Below, one piece after another: positions 9,833-17,897 of a stretch of DNA of 64,000 bases. The notes beneath the pieces were generated by a model that had not been told where the DNA came from, did no database searches, and saw nothing but the letters and a program-made list of their open reading frames with translations. The stretch lies in contig OY282444.1 in the NCBI GenBank assembly GCA_958296125.1, positions 4,821,266 through 4,885,265 on the forward strand, in the 5' to 3' direction. Numbering within the stretch: position 1 is the stretch's first letter; every line of letters begins with the position of its first letter. The DNA is from an uncultured Poribacteria bacterium (GTDB taxonomy: Bacteria; Poribacteria; WGA-4E; PCPOR2b). The translations under genes were made by a program, and so were the position numbers.

Positions 9833-9929
9833 GCAGGTTCCTTATTCATCAGTTAATTGTATATTCTAACTCACGTTTCTTGATAAGACAAATAAAACGC
9901 AAAGTCGCGAGGACGCAAAAAAGGACGCT

Positions 9930-9951
9930 CAATGAATTGCGCGACTACGAA
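9930..9951. repeat. 22-bp direct repeat, copy 2 (5' side of Res)
   Basis: Partner of the repeat at 6812-6833, with 21 of 22 bases shared, lying about 100 nt upstream of the Res start. The associated block CTTGATAAGA is at 9879-9888. The gap 9833-10015 holds nothing else I can recognise. Confidence 0.75.
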
Positions 9952-10015
9952 GAGTGTCCCAATATGTGAACTGTAGCAGCGGCAAAGGCTCAAATAAGCC
10001 GGGGATAACACTGCG

Positions 10016-10504
10016 CTATTCACGGGCTGCTTGTGGGGGAGGCGGAGGCGGTTCATCAAAGGGAAGATTCTGCTCCTCTGCCTCAATGCGACGGTTATTC
10101 CACGCTGCCCACAACTCGTAATTCTTAGCCATGCCCTCGGTTCTGCCCTCGGTTCTGCCTTCAGCTATTCCCTCAGCTATCCCCTCGGCTATGCCTTCAG
10201 TTCTCGCCGCAATTTTGGCTTGCTCAATCGCCTCTTCCAGCCTTCGCTGATACAAACGCCAGAGTATCATGATAAGAAACCCTCCTATTTCAAAGATAAG
10301 TGTCAAGACAATCGCCACGGGAATAAAGTTTGAGATATGCCCAACAATGGCGATTAATGTCTCAACAGGATTTTCTCGCCCCACGGCGAGCTCATGTTGC
10401 ATTACAACGATAGCATAACTGACTACCAGGATAATAAAGAAGATGAAGTCTACCAGTATCAAGTCCTTGGCGAAGCTAAATACTGAAATTCTTTTATTTT
10501 TCAC
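10016..10504 (-). CDS. Small membrane protein with EG tetrapeptide repeats
   Basis: A 162-residue protein starting with GTG, with AGGAGG 8 nt upstream. Two hydrophobic segments (about residues 14-33 and 56-76) suggest a membrane hairpin. They are followed by a charged helix and six tandem four-residue units of the form EGIA/EGRT/EGMA (about 97-122), then a Pro-rich tail. Similar xEGx repeats occur in poorly characterised bacterial proteins and probably form an extended helix. The gene lies between mod and res on the same strand, which is unusual for a type III system. I recognise no functional domain. It could be a membrane anchor or regulator of the system, or an unrelated insertion. Confidence 0.7.
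   Translation of the reverse strand: MKNKRISVFSFAKDLILVDFIFFIILVVSYAIVVMQHELAVGRENPVETLIAIVGHISNFIPVAIVLTLIFEIGGFLIMILWRLYQRRLEEAIEQAKIAARTEGIAEGIAEGIAEGRTEGRTEGMAKNYELWAAWNNRRIEAEEQNLPFDEPPPPPPQAARE
10131..10204. repeat. 12-bp tandem repeat inside the EG-repeat gene
   Basis: About six imperfect 12-bp units (of the type CTCGGTTCTGCC / CTCAGCTATTCC) lie in tandem and encode the EGxx repeats. As the unit is a multiple of three, gain or loss keeps the frame and changes only the repeat number. Confidence 0.8.
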
Positions 10505-10693
10505 TCAACTCCTCCTACTGCATTGTAGTGCCCCGCTGCTCCGAAGGTTTAAAGTCCGTTATTGATATTTCTAGGACGTTATAAGTGTGAATATTGTTTG
10601 AAAAATTGTCGTCGTTGGAAAATGTCTGAATCGCGGATGATTGGGTTATTTCTCGATTTTGCTAATAGCCTATCTTTTCGCCGTATAGAAAAA

Positions 10694-13600
10694 TCAATAT
10701 CCCCGTTCGCCTAAATCATGCACCCGCATCACCTCATTCCCCCGTGGGTCAATAACCTTGACTGCGACGCGGTGGTGTTCCCCCGCAGGGAACGGCAGCG
10801 ATTCTGTCCCGCTGAACTTTTCAAAACGCTCTGTGTCAATAACGCCTTTGAGTGCCCTCGCTATCTTGGTCCACGCCTTTTTGTCGGGAAAGAAGGCTTG
10901 GGTGATGCAGAAGGTTCGACCGTCGTAGTCGGTGTCAAGGAACCACGCCGCCACCTTGTCACCGCCTGCGGAGCTCACCGTGTTCTCTACGGGGTTGTAG
11001 ATGTCCACCCCCTCCATTTTGACGATATACTCCCCGTTCTCTGTCATTTCGATTTCGGTGCGGGGTGCCCCAAACACAGTGAACAGTTGACTGGAGGGTG
11101 TCTTCTTGAGCAGGTCGCCCATTGTTACATCGGGGTTAATGTGCGCCATGTGGGCACGAATCCTCCGATGCGGGTCGGCTTGGATAGCCGCTTGCGCTTC
11201 GCCCTCGAAACTGAAGCCAGCAAAAACCAGTTCATCGTAACCGCGCTGATAGGCAATCCGCACACAATCTTCCACCTGTATCACAGTCACGGGCCCGTGC
11301 TGCGGCCCAAACATCACCGCCACATTTCGCTTCCCATCGTTACCTTCCCAACTCCCTTCGGCGTGAAGAATACCATCCTCAAGCGGATCGAGCTCAGCGA
11401 ATTTCATTGTCCGGTTATCGGGGAAACGCACACCGTCATTTCGCAGCAGACGAATCATCTGATCGAGATACGCTTCGGCGTTGGTGGGTTCACCCTCAAC
11501 GCTGTCAGACTCGAATGTGTCCAGACTTTCTTCCTGTTCGCCGCCGATGGGTGACTCAGTATCAAGCGATGCTTCGGCGGGTTGCACCGCCTCCACTGTG
11601 AAGGGACCGCTTACCCGCAGCTTCTTTCTATCCACCTCTGGCTGATCGACCAATTCCTCGCCTTCGGAAGATGCGGCAATGCAGCCGTTCACCTCGTCCA
11701 TCTTTGCCCGGAACGCCTCGCGATAGTCAATTAAGGCATCACGCAACGCTTGGGGCCAATCGGGGTCAGTGTCATAGGGCACTTCCCACTCCTGCCATGC
11801 CTTTTTCGGAAGTTCCCAGCGTCGTCGGTCCGCATCCGTGACCGCCTTTTTCCCTTCGCGCCGCTCTTTCTCAGCAAGTTTGGAAAGCAGTTTCGTCCAA
11901 ATCTCTGGTGTCACTTCCCCCAAGGCGCGGTTGAGGGCCTCTAATTTTTCTGCGAGAATTGGCTCATGTTTTGCGAAGATGGGATCCAGGGCGGTGTTTT
12001 GGGCGATGCTTCTGAGGGTGATGTGTGGAACTATTTTGTTGACAAAGCCGCCTGCAATCTCTTTCGATTCATCCTTGAGTTTGTAGTAGTCGAAGGTCCC
12101 CGTCAAAAGGCGTTGACGCGCTAAGGCAACCGCGACCCGGCTGGTATCAATGGTTATCCAGCGTCTGCCCCAATTCTCGGCAACGTAGGCGGTGGTGCCA
12201 CTACCGCAGTTATGGACCGCACATACCTCAGTCAAGTAGGAATGATCTGTTTCAATCTCAAGGTCGTACACTTCTTCATCAGCGTCGGCGCGTTGGATAT
12301 TGATAATTTCTACCGGTTTGCGATGAACGCCAAAGTAAACGATGTCGCCAACTCGCAAACTATCCGATCTCCGCCATTGTTGCAACGGGGTTTCGGAAGG
12401 GTGGACAGTTTGAACTGTCCGATAAATCTGTTTGAGCACGCCATCAAGCTGCCGGGAAATCTCAAGATTCGTGAAACGCAGGACAGTTAATCCTAGCTGA
12501 TGTAGGTAATCGGTACGTATCGAGTCATAGGATTTGGCTTCGGGCGTGAAGTGTGTGTCTCCGTCCACTTCAATAATTAGGCCCACATCATGCGCGTAGA
12601 AGTCCGTGATATATGGACCAATCGGATGTTGCTTCCTGAATTTGATGCCGAGTTGCTTGCCACGGAGAAGGGACCATAAAACCTTCTCGCTTGAAGTCAT
12701 TTCTCGGCGCAGTTCACGCGCTCGGCCAAAGTGGCTAGCAGGGACTTCGCTCCATACACGCTCTTTTCCGTATGAGAGTATGCGCTGCTTACACCGAATG
12801 TAGTGATCTGCTGTTACCCAAAGTGTTGTCGGGGATTGCGCGTGCTCAATGCCAATGAGTTGCCCGCGATATGGCTTGCGAATTACGCGGCGGATGCGGC
12901 GGGGGTTGCCGGTGTGGGAAAGGACCCAGTCGCCGGGGCGGAGGTTTTCGATGGATGTTAGGTTGACCCCTTGTGCGCTAAAAATCTTCGTGCCTTTGCG
13001 AACACAGGTGGGATCGAGGACAAGATCGCCGGGGTCAGTGGTCATGAGGAGACAGCGTTCAATAATTTTTGTTGCGGTTTGTACGACGTAAAGCTTTTCA
13101 TGAACCAAAGCACCGCCACCAGTATCAATCCAGACGTTTTTGACATCGGCAACAGGATAATCATCAAGATACCTCTTATAACATAGATTTTTTCCTTCTA
13201 ATATCAACCGATCATTTTGCGCTAAACGTTTCAGTCCTTGTTGAATTACCGACCAATGTCGCCTTCTTGGTGGATGGTATTCGTTACCACGCCACACGAA
13301 ATATTTAGAGGTTTCTCCTGAAGTTTCTCCTTGAGAATTCAGAGCTGTTACTCTAAATCTGTTTCCTTTGGGAATTGTTTCCTCTCCGGCAAGTTGTGAT
13401 TTGCTTAGCCTAATAATCTCTCCATTTTCTTTCTCAAGAAGGTTATATCTATCAGCAAGTCCTTCAATTTGTCTTGGCACAAAAATCTGTCTATATTTTA
13501 CTGCTTGGGCATCTTTTGAATACCACAACAAAATATCATAGATAGAGTCTAACGTCATACTTCCTTTACCAGCAGTTTTTTTAAAGACAATTTGACTAAC

Positions 13601-14464
13601 AAAATTCTCACTCCCAAATACCTCATCCATGATACACCGCACCCGATGCACATTTTCATCACTAATTTGCACAAAGATGCTCCCGCTGTCAGTCAATAGC
13701 TCTTTGGCAACAATCAGGCGGTCCCGCAGGTAGGCGAGGTAGGAGTGGACACCGAGGGTCCATGTATCGCGGTAGGCTTTAATCTGCTCCGGTTCGCGAG
13801 TTAGGTCACCTGCCTTGTCTTTCACATCGCGTTGAAAGACAGTGGGTTGGAAGTTTGAGGCGAACTTGATGCCGTAGGGTGGATCGATGTAAATCATCTG
13901 GACTTTGCCCGCGAGGTCTTCGCGTTGCGCCAAGGAACTCATCACGGTCAGGCTATCCCCCAAAATGAGGCGGTTTGCCCAGTTTACATCGTGCTGGTAA
14001 AATTGCACCGCCTCCCGGTATCCTTGCTGCGGATCGGCAAAGAGTTCGCGTTGGACGTTTTCCCGCTCGGCTACCTTCACAATGGCTTTCGCACTCACGC
14101 GCTCGTGGATATGCAGCGCGACCGGATCAACGGCGAACGATTTCGCTTCCTGTTTGCCCGCCCATTCGAGCCATGGGCTGTGGGTTTTCAGTGCTGCTGC
14201 GAGGATTTGCACCTCATCGGGAGAGAGCGGTCCCTGTTGTGCCTTTTCGAGCAGTTCAGGGAGTTGGTCGGCATCGCTGCTTTCGTCGAATCGCAGGCTC
14301 GGCGGCAGGTGGGGGTTGTAGGCGTATACCTGCTTCGGTTTTTCCTGAACTTGCCCGTGGGAGGCGATGCCCGCGGGCGGGTTGTTCGTTCGGGTGGCGG
14401 TGTCGTGTCGGTAGGCTTGGATTTCTGTTTCCTGCTTTTTAGCGGGGCGTTTGTGTCGTGCCAT
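10694..14464 (-). CDS. Type III Mod DNA methyltransferase containing an intein
   Basis: 1256 residues as translated, 990 after removal of the 266-residue intein. I take the ATG at 14464 with AAAGGA upstream as the start; a TTG seven codons earlier is less likely. The methylase belongs to the beta class: catalytic motif IV DPPY (194-197) comes before the AdoMet motif I, DPT + CGSGTT, which is split by the intein (DPT at 484-486, C at 753). The protein modifies adenine or cytosine at the recognition site of the restriction system and pairs with Res. A long C-terminal region after about residue 800 probably holds target-recognition and Res-contact functions. Without splicing, motif I is broken and methylation should fail. 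Confidence 0.92.
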   Translation of the reverse strand: MARHKRPAKKQETEIQAYRHDTATRTNNPPAGIASHGQVQEKPKQVYAYNPHLPPSLRFDESSDADQLPELLEKAQQGPLSPDEVQILAAALKTHSPWLEWAGKQEAKSFAVDPVALHIHERVSAKAIVKVAERENVQRELFADPQQGYREAVQFYQHDVNWANRLILGDSLTVMSSLAQREDLAGKVQMIYIDPPYGIKFASNFQPTVFQRDVKDKAGDLTREPEQIKAYRDTWTLGVHSYLAYLRDRLIVAKELLTDSGSIFVQISDENVHRVRCIMDEVFGSENFVSQIVFKKTAGKGSMTLDSIYDILLWYSKDAQAVKYRQIFVPRQIEGLADRYNLLEKENGEIIRLSKSQLAGEETIPKGNRFRVTALNSQGETSGETSKYFVWRGNEYHPPRRRHWSVIQQGLKRLAQNDRLILEGKNLCYKRYLDDYPVADVKNVWIDTGGGALVHEKLYVVQTATKIIERCLLMTTDPGDLVLDPTCVRKGTKIFSAQGVNLTSIENLRPGDWVLSHTGNPRRIRRVIRKPYRGQLIGIEHAQSPTTLWVTADHYIRCKQRILSYGKERVWSEVPASHFGRARELRREMTSSEKVLWSLLRGKQLGIKFRKQHPIGPYITDFYAHDVGLIIEVDGDTHFTPEAKSYDSIRTDYLHQLGLTVLRFTNLEISRQLDGVLKQIYRTVQTVHPSETPLQQWRRSDSLRVGDIVYFGVHRKPVEIINIQRADADEEVYDLEIETDHSYLTEVCAVHNCGSGTTAYVAENWGRRWITIDTSRVAVALARQRLLTGTFDYYKLKDESKEIAGGFVNKIVPHITLRSIAQNTALDPIFAKHEPILAEKLEALNRALGEVTPEIWTKLLSKLAEKERREGKKAVTDADRRRWELPKKAWQEWEVPYDTDPDWPQALRDALIDYREAFRAKMDEVNGCIAASSEGEELVDQPEVDRKKLRVSGPFTVEAVQPAEASLDTESPIGGEQEESLDTFESDSVEGEPTNAEAYLDQMIRLLRNDGVRFPDNRTMKFAELDPLEDGILHAEGSWEGNDGKRNVAVMFGPQHGPVTVIQVEDCVRIAYQRGYDELVFAGFSFEGEAQAAIQADPHRRIRAHMAHINPDVTMGDLLKKTPSSQLFTVFGAPRTEIEMTENGEYIVKMEGVDIYNPVENTVSSAGGDKVAAWFLDTDYDGRTFCITQAFFPDKKAWTKIARALKGVIDTERFEKFSGTESLPFPAGEHHRVAVKVIDPRGNEVMRVHDLGERGY
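12209..13006 (-). mobile_element. Intein with DUF559/Vsr-like endonuclease, inserted in Mod motif I
   Basis: A 266-residue in-frame insertion (Mod residues 487-752). It begins with Cys487 (CVRKGTKIF), has the block B-type TADH (551-554), and ends EVCAVHN followed by Cys753, the canonical His-Asn / +1 Cys splice junction. Removal restores the contiguous motif DPTCGSGTT. Between the Hint halves lies a roughly 100-residue domain (about 583-680) with LRREMTSSEKVLWSLLRGKQ, GPYITDFY and IIEVDGDTHF. This is the layout of the DUF559 family, a PD-(D/E)XK fold related to Vsr nucleases. It would serve as a homing endonuclease targeting motif I of intein-less methylase genes. No LAGLIDADG or HNH motif is seen. 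Confidence 0.93.
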
Positions 14465-14529
14465 ATTTGTTTTTCCTTTATTCAAATTCCTGGGGTTAAA
14501 GATTTGTTACTTTTCAATACCGAGCAAGA

Positions 14530-15000
14530 TTAGAACGTCCAACGTTCTCTTTCCATGAACCCTTGGAGATTTGTGCAGTCAACCCCAAAATAGTCACAAA
14601 CGTTCGGGATTTTCGGGGCGTTTGGTCTTTGCTTTTCTTCTGTGACTACACAACCATTTATGACTTTTGCTTTTGCAATAATAAACGGATCCGCACACGG
14701 ATTGCCCTTTAAGATATTTTTCTGATGCACTAACCCTAAGAAATGTGGAACGGAAAAGATCTCGCTGACGAACCGCGTTTCTGCTGGAATAGGGAGCAAA
14801 AAAATACCTTTTTGCCTTTTTATCCAATCAAGCAAGTGGGCATGATCTACTTGGAATTCTAGTTCTCTGCGTACCTCTCTCACAGAAGCTATCTCTCCAA
14901 TGGCTACTGCCCGATTAAATTTTTTCCAAAAAGTTGGAAATTGTTTAGGGTAGTAGTTACCAAGCACCCTAAAACTATTGGTGTCAAATACGTAAGCCAT
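14530..15000 (-). CDS. PIN-like DUF4411 family protein
   Basis: A 156-residue small protein with a PIN-type acidic pattern: Asp6 in VFDTNSF, Glu46 in REVRRELE, Asp104 in CADPFIIAKA and EE at 121-122 after VVT. It matches my recollection of DUF4411 proteins, which usually sit beside an XRE/ImmA gene. Here it overlaps that gene by 17 nt. PIN domains are metal-dependent RNases, and in toxin-antitoxin modules they cut tRNA, rRNA or mRNA. Whether this one is an active toxin is inferred from context. The start is supported by GAGGAAG upstream. Confidence 0.8.
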   Translation of the reverse strand: MAYVFDTNSFRVLGNYYPKQFPTFWKKFNRAVAIGEIASVREVRRELEFQVDHAHLLDWIKRQKGIFLLPIPAETRFVSEIFSVPHFLGLVHQKNILKGNPCADPFIIAKAKVINGCVVTEEKQRPNAPKIPNVCDYFGVDCTNLQGFMERERWTF

Positions 15001-16162
15001 TAGCGGGTTTCTTCCTCAATAGGCAATCTTCCAGACCATGCAAGTTTTTGACCTTGACGTTCAGATGTTCCGCGAGTTCTTCCATTGAACATCGTCCCTG
15101 ATAATATTTGCTGAACGCAAGTTCCATGAATTTATAGCCTAGGTACACTGCATGGGTGTTGTAGTAATTTCCTCCGCCTGGGCCTGGGGATTTGCTTCCT
15201 GCTTCTTGTTCTAGGCGGGCTTCATACTCCTCAGTCCATTGGGTGGTCTTCTGCCTAGAGTCTGCCTGTGTGAGGATACCTTGATTAACTAGTCTCAGCA
15301 GAATGACCGGACGACTTACTCTATAGTAACTTGCTAACTCCTCTATCACGGTATCATTGTAAACTGAATAACTGAGGCGAGTTTCCAAGTGGCTAGACGG
15401 CACCAGAAAATTAGCAGCAAATTGATTGCAAAAGACCTCGATTTGATCACCTACAGGATTGATACCCCGTGTAATGCCATTCTTGCCGAGCAAGAGGTGA
15501 CCCAACTCATGAAAGAGTGAGAAAATCTGTCTGACAGGCGGTCTACTATTGTTGAGGTAGATAACAGGAAACTGCTCATCGACAAGGCAAAAACCATCAA
15601 CGGAATCGTCTCGAAACGCATCCTTAAAAATAAAGATGCCTCTTTCCTCAACGCTTTCTCGCCAATTTTCGAGTGCTTCTCCCGCACTGCGCCAACTCGC
15701 TTGCGTTTCAACGCTGATGTCCAGGTACGCTCGAGCTTGTTGGGCTAACTCTGTCGGTGAGCTATCAAGTTGGGCCTGAAGGTCACGAAAGATCTTGGTG
15801 TCTGCAGGATTCACGCCCATGTTTAGTTCCATCAATGAGAGCTGCCTAGCGTATGCCTGACGCAACAAGATACGGATACCTGGGTCTAGTTGTTCAATTT
15901 CAGAACTTCGCAGCGCAGATTTATCCGCAAAATTGGGTTCTTGGGGAGGTTCCGGAAAGAAGAACAGGGCGACGGGACGTTTGTACTTATCAGCCAGCGT
16001 CTCCAGTTGAACGTAAGTCAACGTCTGTTCTCCAGATTCCCAATGAGAGATGGTTTCGACATCTTTATTTAAGTCTGTCGCGACCTCTTCTAGGGTGTAT
16101 CCTGAGCGTTCTCTTGCCCATTTGACTATGGTGGGATTAATCCCTTGAACGTATTCAGCCAT
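14984..16162 (-). CDS. XRE-family regulator fused to an ImmA/IrrE metallopeptidase
   Basis: A 392-residue protein. Residues 1-60 form a Cro/CI-type helix-turn-helix (TLEEVATDLNKDVETISHWE). A metallopeptidase domain with HELGH (218-222) follows, typical of the ImmA/IrrE (DUF955) family, and an extra C-terminal region of about 140 residues completes the protein. Proteins of this family bind operator DNA and cleave a repressor or antitoxin in response to stress or phage. The 3' end overlaps the PIN-like gene by 17 nt, so the pair is probably co-translated as a two-gene toxin-antitoxin-like module inserted next to the type III R-M genes. The ribosome site is weak. Confidence 0.88.
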   Translation of the reverse strand: MAEYVQGINPTIVKWARERSGYTLEEVATDLNKDVETISHWESGEQTLTYVQLETLADKYKRPVALFFFPEPPQEPNFADKSALRSSEIEQLDPGIRILLRQAYARQLSLMELNMGVNPADTKIFRDLQAQLDSSPTELAQQARAYLDISVETQASWRSAGEALENWRESVEERGIFIFKDAFRDDSVDGFCLVDEQFPVIYLNNSRPPVRQIFSLFHELGHLLLGKNGITRGINPVGDQIEVFCNQFAANFLVPSSHLETRLSYSVYNDTVIEELASYYRVSRPVILLRLVNQGILTQADSRQKTTQWTEEYEARLEQEAGSKSPGPGGGNYYNTHAVYLGYKFMELAFSKYYQGRCSMEELAEHLNVKVKNLHGLEDCLLRKKPANGLRI

Positions 16163-16491
16163 GAGATTATCTCAGATATTAGAATCAAGCATATTGGTTG
16201 GTGATGAGCATAAGATGCTGGTATTAAAGTTACACTTGCTATACATCTGTCGCTCGCTAGGGTTTGGGGGTCGGGCTAGGAAGCCCGACCTACGCGAATT
16301 GGCACTCCGCTGACGTGAAAGCGGTGTGACCGCAGTGGATTTTCAATAAGTAGCAACTTGGGTTATAAAATTTCTGCTGGTACAAAGGGCCAAATAATGA
16401 TATAATTACATCTGCCTATCACCTTGGGAAAAGAGTGAGCGCAGACAAGAAAATCTGATCATTTCCAAAAACCAGTTTCGCTCTTTGCCCC
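16163..16491. other. 329-bp gene-free gap holding a repeat element
   Basis: No credible gene in this gap. Positions 16230-16365 form a repeat element described separately. The remainder (16370-16491) shows no feature I can name; a short minus-strand frame there only overlaps the ATPase gene end and has no ribosome site. Confidence 0.6.
16230..16365 (-). repeat. MITE-like element, copy C (TAACCCAAGTTGC family)
   Basis: Read on the minus strand it begins TAACCCAAGTTGCTA (16365-16351). It contains a perfect 8-bp hairpin (GTCGGGCT / AGCCCGAC, 16270-16289), then CCCAAACCCTAGCGAGCGAC, and ends TAGCAAGTGTAA, an imperfect inverted copy of the start. The CCCAAA..CTAGCGAG block recurs at 46530-46552 and the hairpin at 43075-43098. 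No coding capacity. Confidence 0.6.
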
Positions 16492-17775
16492 CTAATCGCC
16501 CACCTCATCGCCGAAGAAATCTTGAGGCCAATTCGTGATGTTGCCGTGCTCGTCCATGTTAAGCCGTTCAATTTCGGATGTGCTATCATTGACTTGACAG
16601 AAATAGAGTGCTGTATCAGTCGCGGAAATCTCTTCCTCGGCGATGCGTCGTTGGAGGCGTTGAAGCAGATGTTCGCTGTGAGTCTCAAGGATAATCTGGA
16701 TATTCCGATTTTTCACTACGTCAATGAGAACATCCGCCAGATCCGCTTGCGCTTTCGGATGCAGATAGGCTGCGGGTTGTTCGAGGATGAGGATTGAACC
16801 TTCAGGGACGTAATAGCAGAGCGCAAGCGTCGGCAGGATTTGGAAGACCCCCAAACCGATATCTGTGAGTCGGACTTCGGGCCCGTCCTTGTACTTTTTG
16901 AGGCGAAATTCGTAATCCTTTTCCCCATCAGGAACGGCGCGAAGGTGGTAGGAGTCGATTAGATCTAGACGCTGTAACCATTTCAGTATTTGCTCGTCGA
17001 TCGAGAGGAGCTGAATCCGCCCGGACAGCAGTGCGGAAATTGCTTTTTCCCCATACTGTCCGACACCTTTCGGGTGCTCACCGCCGTATATGTAATGGTG
17101 TCGGGGTGGTTCCCGAAGTGGACTGAGGTAATGAATTCGGGAAAGTAGGCTCTTAAAAGCTCGCTCAAGCGGCAGAAAAGGGGTATCTGGCACCTTCGCC
17201 GATCCATCACGAATCCCGTAGCATCGGAATGGAAATGAAGAGAGCACGCCTTGGGCTCTATAGTTGGGGGAGCATACCAGTTTGTACTGACTGTCAGAAT
17301 CCCGTACAATCCCAAAAAATTCGTATTCATCGGAAATATAGCTGAAACCATCGACAGCAACCGAATCTGTTCCTGCGCCAACGATGGTGGTTGAAAAGGA
17401 GAGCGCGCCAATTTCAAGGTGATTGGAACTCCGAGGGGTTCGGGGTAGCACCTGTCCGGGGGGACTCCCCCCTCCAATAATCAGTTTCTCAGGCAACTGC
17501 CAAGATACAGAGATGTCGAGACTTAAACTCGATTGGTGCCGGTGGATGACCTCATTAAAGCTGCATAAGTTGACCACCGACTCCTCATCGCCGAAGTCAA
17601 TCACCCCATTCCAATCCGGTGGACGCTCCGCGGTCTGCTTGAGCATGAGTAGCGTCTGAAAAATACTGGTTTTGCCGGAGCTATTCGCGCCGAAGAACCC
17701 GGTCAATGGGGCTAGTTGTAACTGACCCGTATTTTTCCACGACTTGAAGTTCTGCGCGCTGAGTTCGGTAATCAT
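16492..17775 (-). CDS. AAA/ABC-type ATPase with DUF3696 C-terminus
   Basis: A 427-residue ATPase of the SMC/RecF/OLD-like group. Walker A is GANSSGKTS (29-37) after an N-terminal ELSAQNFKSWK strand. The Walker B-like segment reads ILILEQPAAYLHPKAQ with Gln-Pro where Glu-Pro is usual, followed by ILETHSEHLLQRLQRRI. The C-terminal DEHGNITNWPQDFFGDE is typical of DUF3696 proteins. Such ATPases are frequent in defence islands, often with a nuclease partner; none is visible here. GCGAGGTG precedes the start. Co-direction with the R-M and PIN/ImmA genes suggests a shared island, but a 329-bp repeat-filled gap separates it from the ImmA gene. Confidence 0.83.
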   Translation of the reverse strand: MITELSAQNFKSWKNTGQLQLAPLTGFFGANSSGKTSIFQTLLMLKQTAERPPDWNGVIDFGDEESVVNLCSFNEVIHRHQSSLSLDISVSWQLPEKLIIGGGSPPGQVLPRTPRSSNHLEIGALSFSTTIVGAGTDSVAVDGFSYISDEYEFFGIVRDSDSQYKLVCSPNYRAQGVLSSFPFRCYGIRDGSAKVPDTPFLPLERAFKSLLSRIHYLSPLREPPRHHYIYGGEHPKGVGQYGEKAISALLSGRIQLLSIDEQILKWLQRLDLIDSYHLRAVPDGEKDYEFRLKKYKDGPEVRLTDIGLGVFQILPTLALCYYVPEGSILILEQPAAYLHPKAQADLADVLIDVVKNRNIQIILETHSEHLLQRLQRRIAEEEISATDTALYFCQVNDSTSEIERLNMDEHGNITNWPQDFFGDEVGD

Positions 17776-17897
17776 AGCTTACACCTCGCTTTCTGTCATT
17801 TTTACACATTACGTATGATGTTTCCACCCCCATCGTCCCGTCAGGTTCATGGAACGGAGGTTACAGGATACGGCGTATGCCTACTACTAGACCGGGG

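Noticed and set aside
10694-14464. DUF559 domain as a fused second nuclease of the R-M system
   Set aside because: It lies strictly between Hint-type splice blocks with Cys and His-Asn-Cys ends, so a homing endonuclease in an intein explains it better.
16419-16688. Minus-strand frame overlapping the DUF3696 gene end, possible partner nuclease
   Set aside because: Composition is that of a frame shadow, no ribosome site, no nuclease motif.
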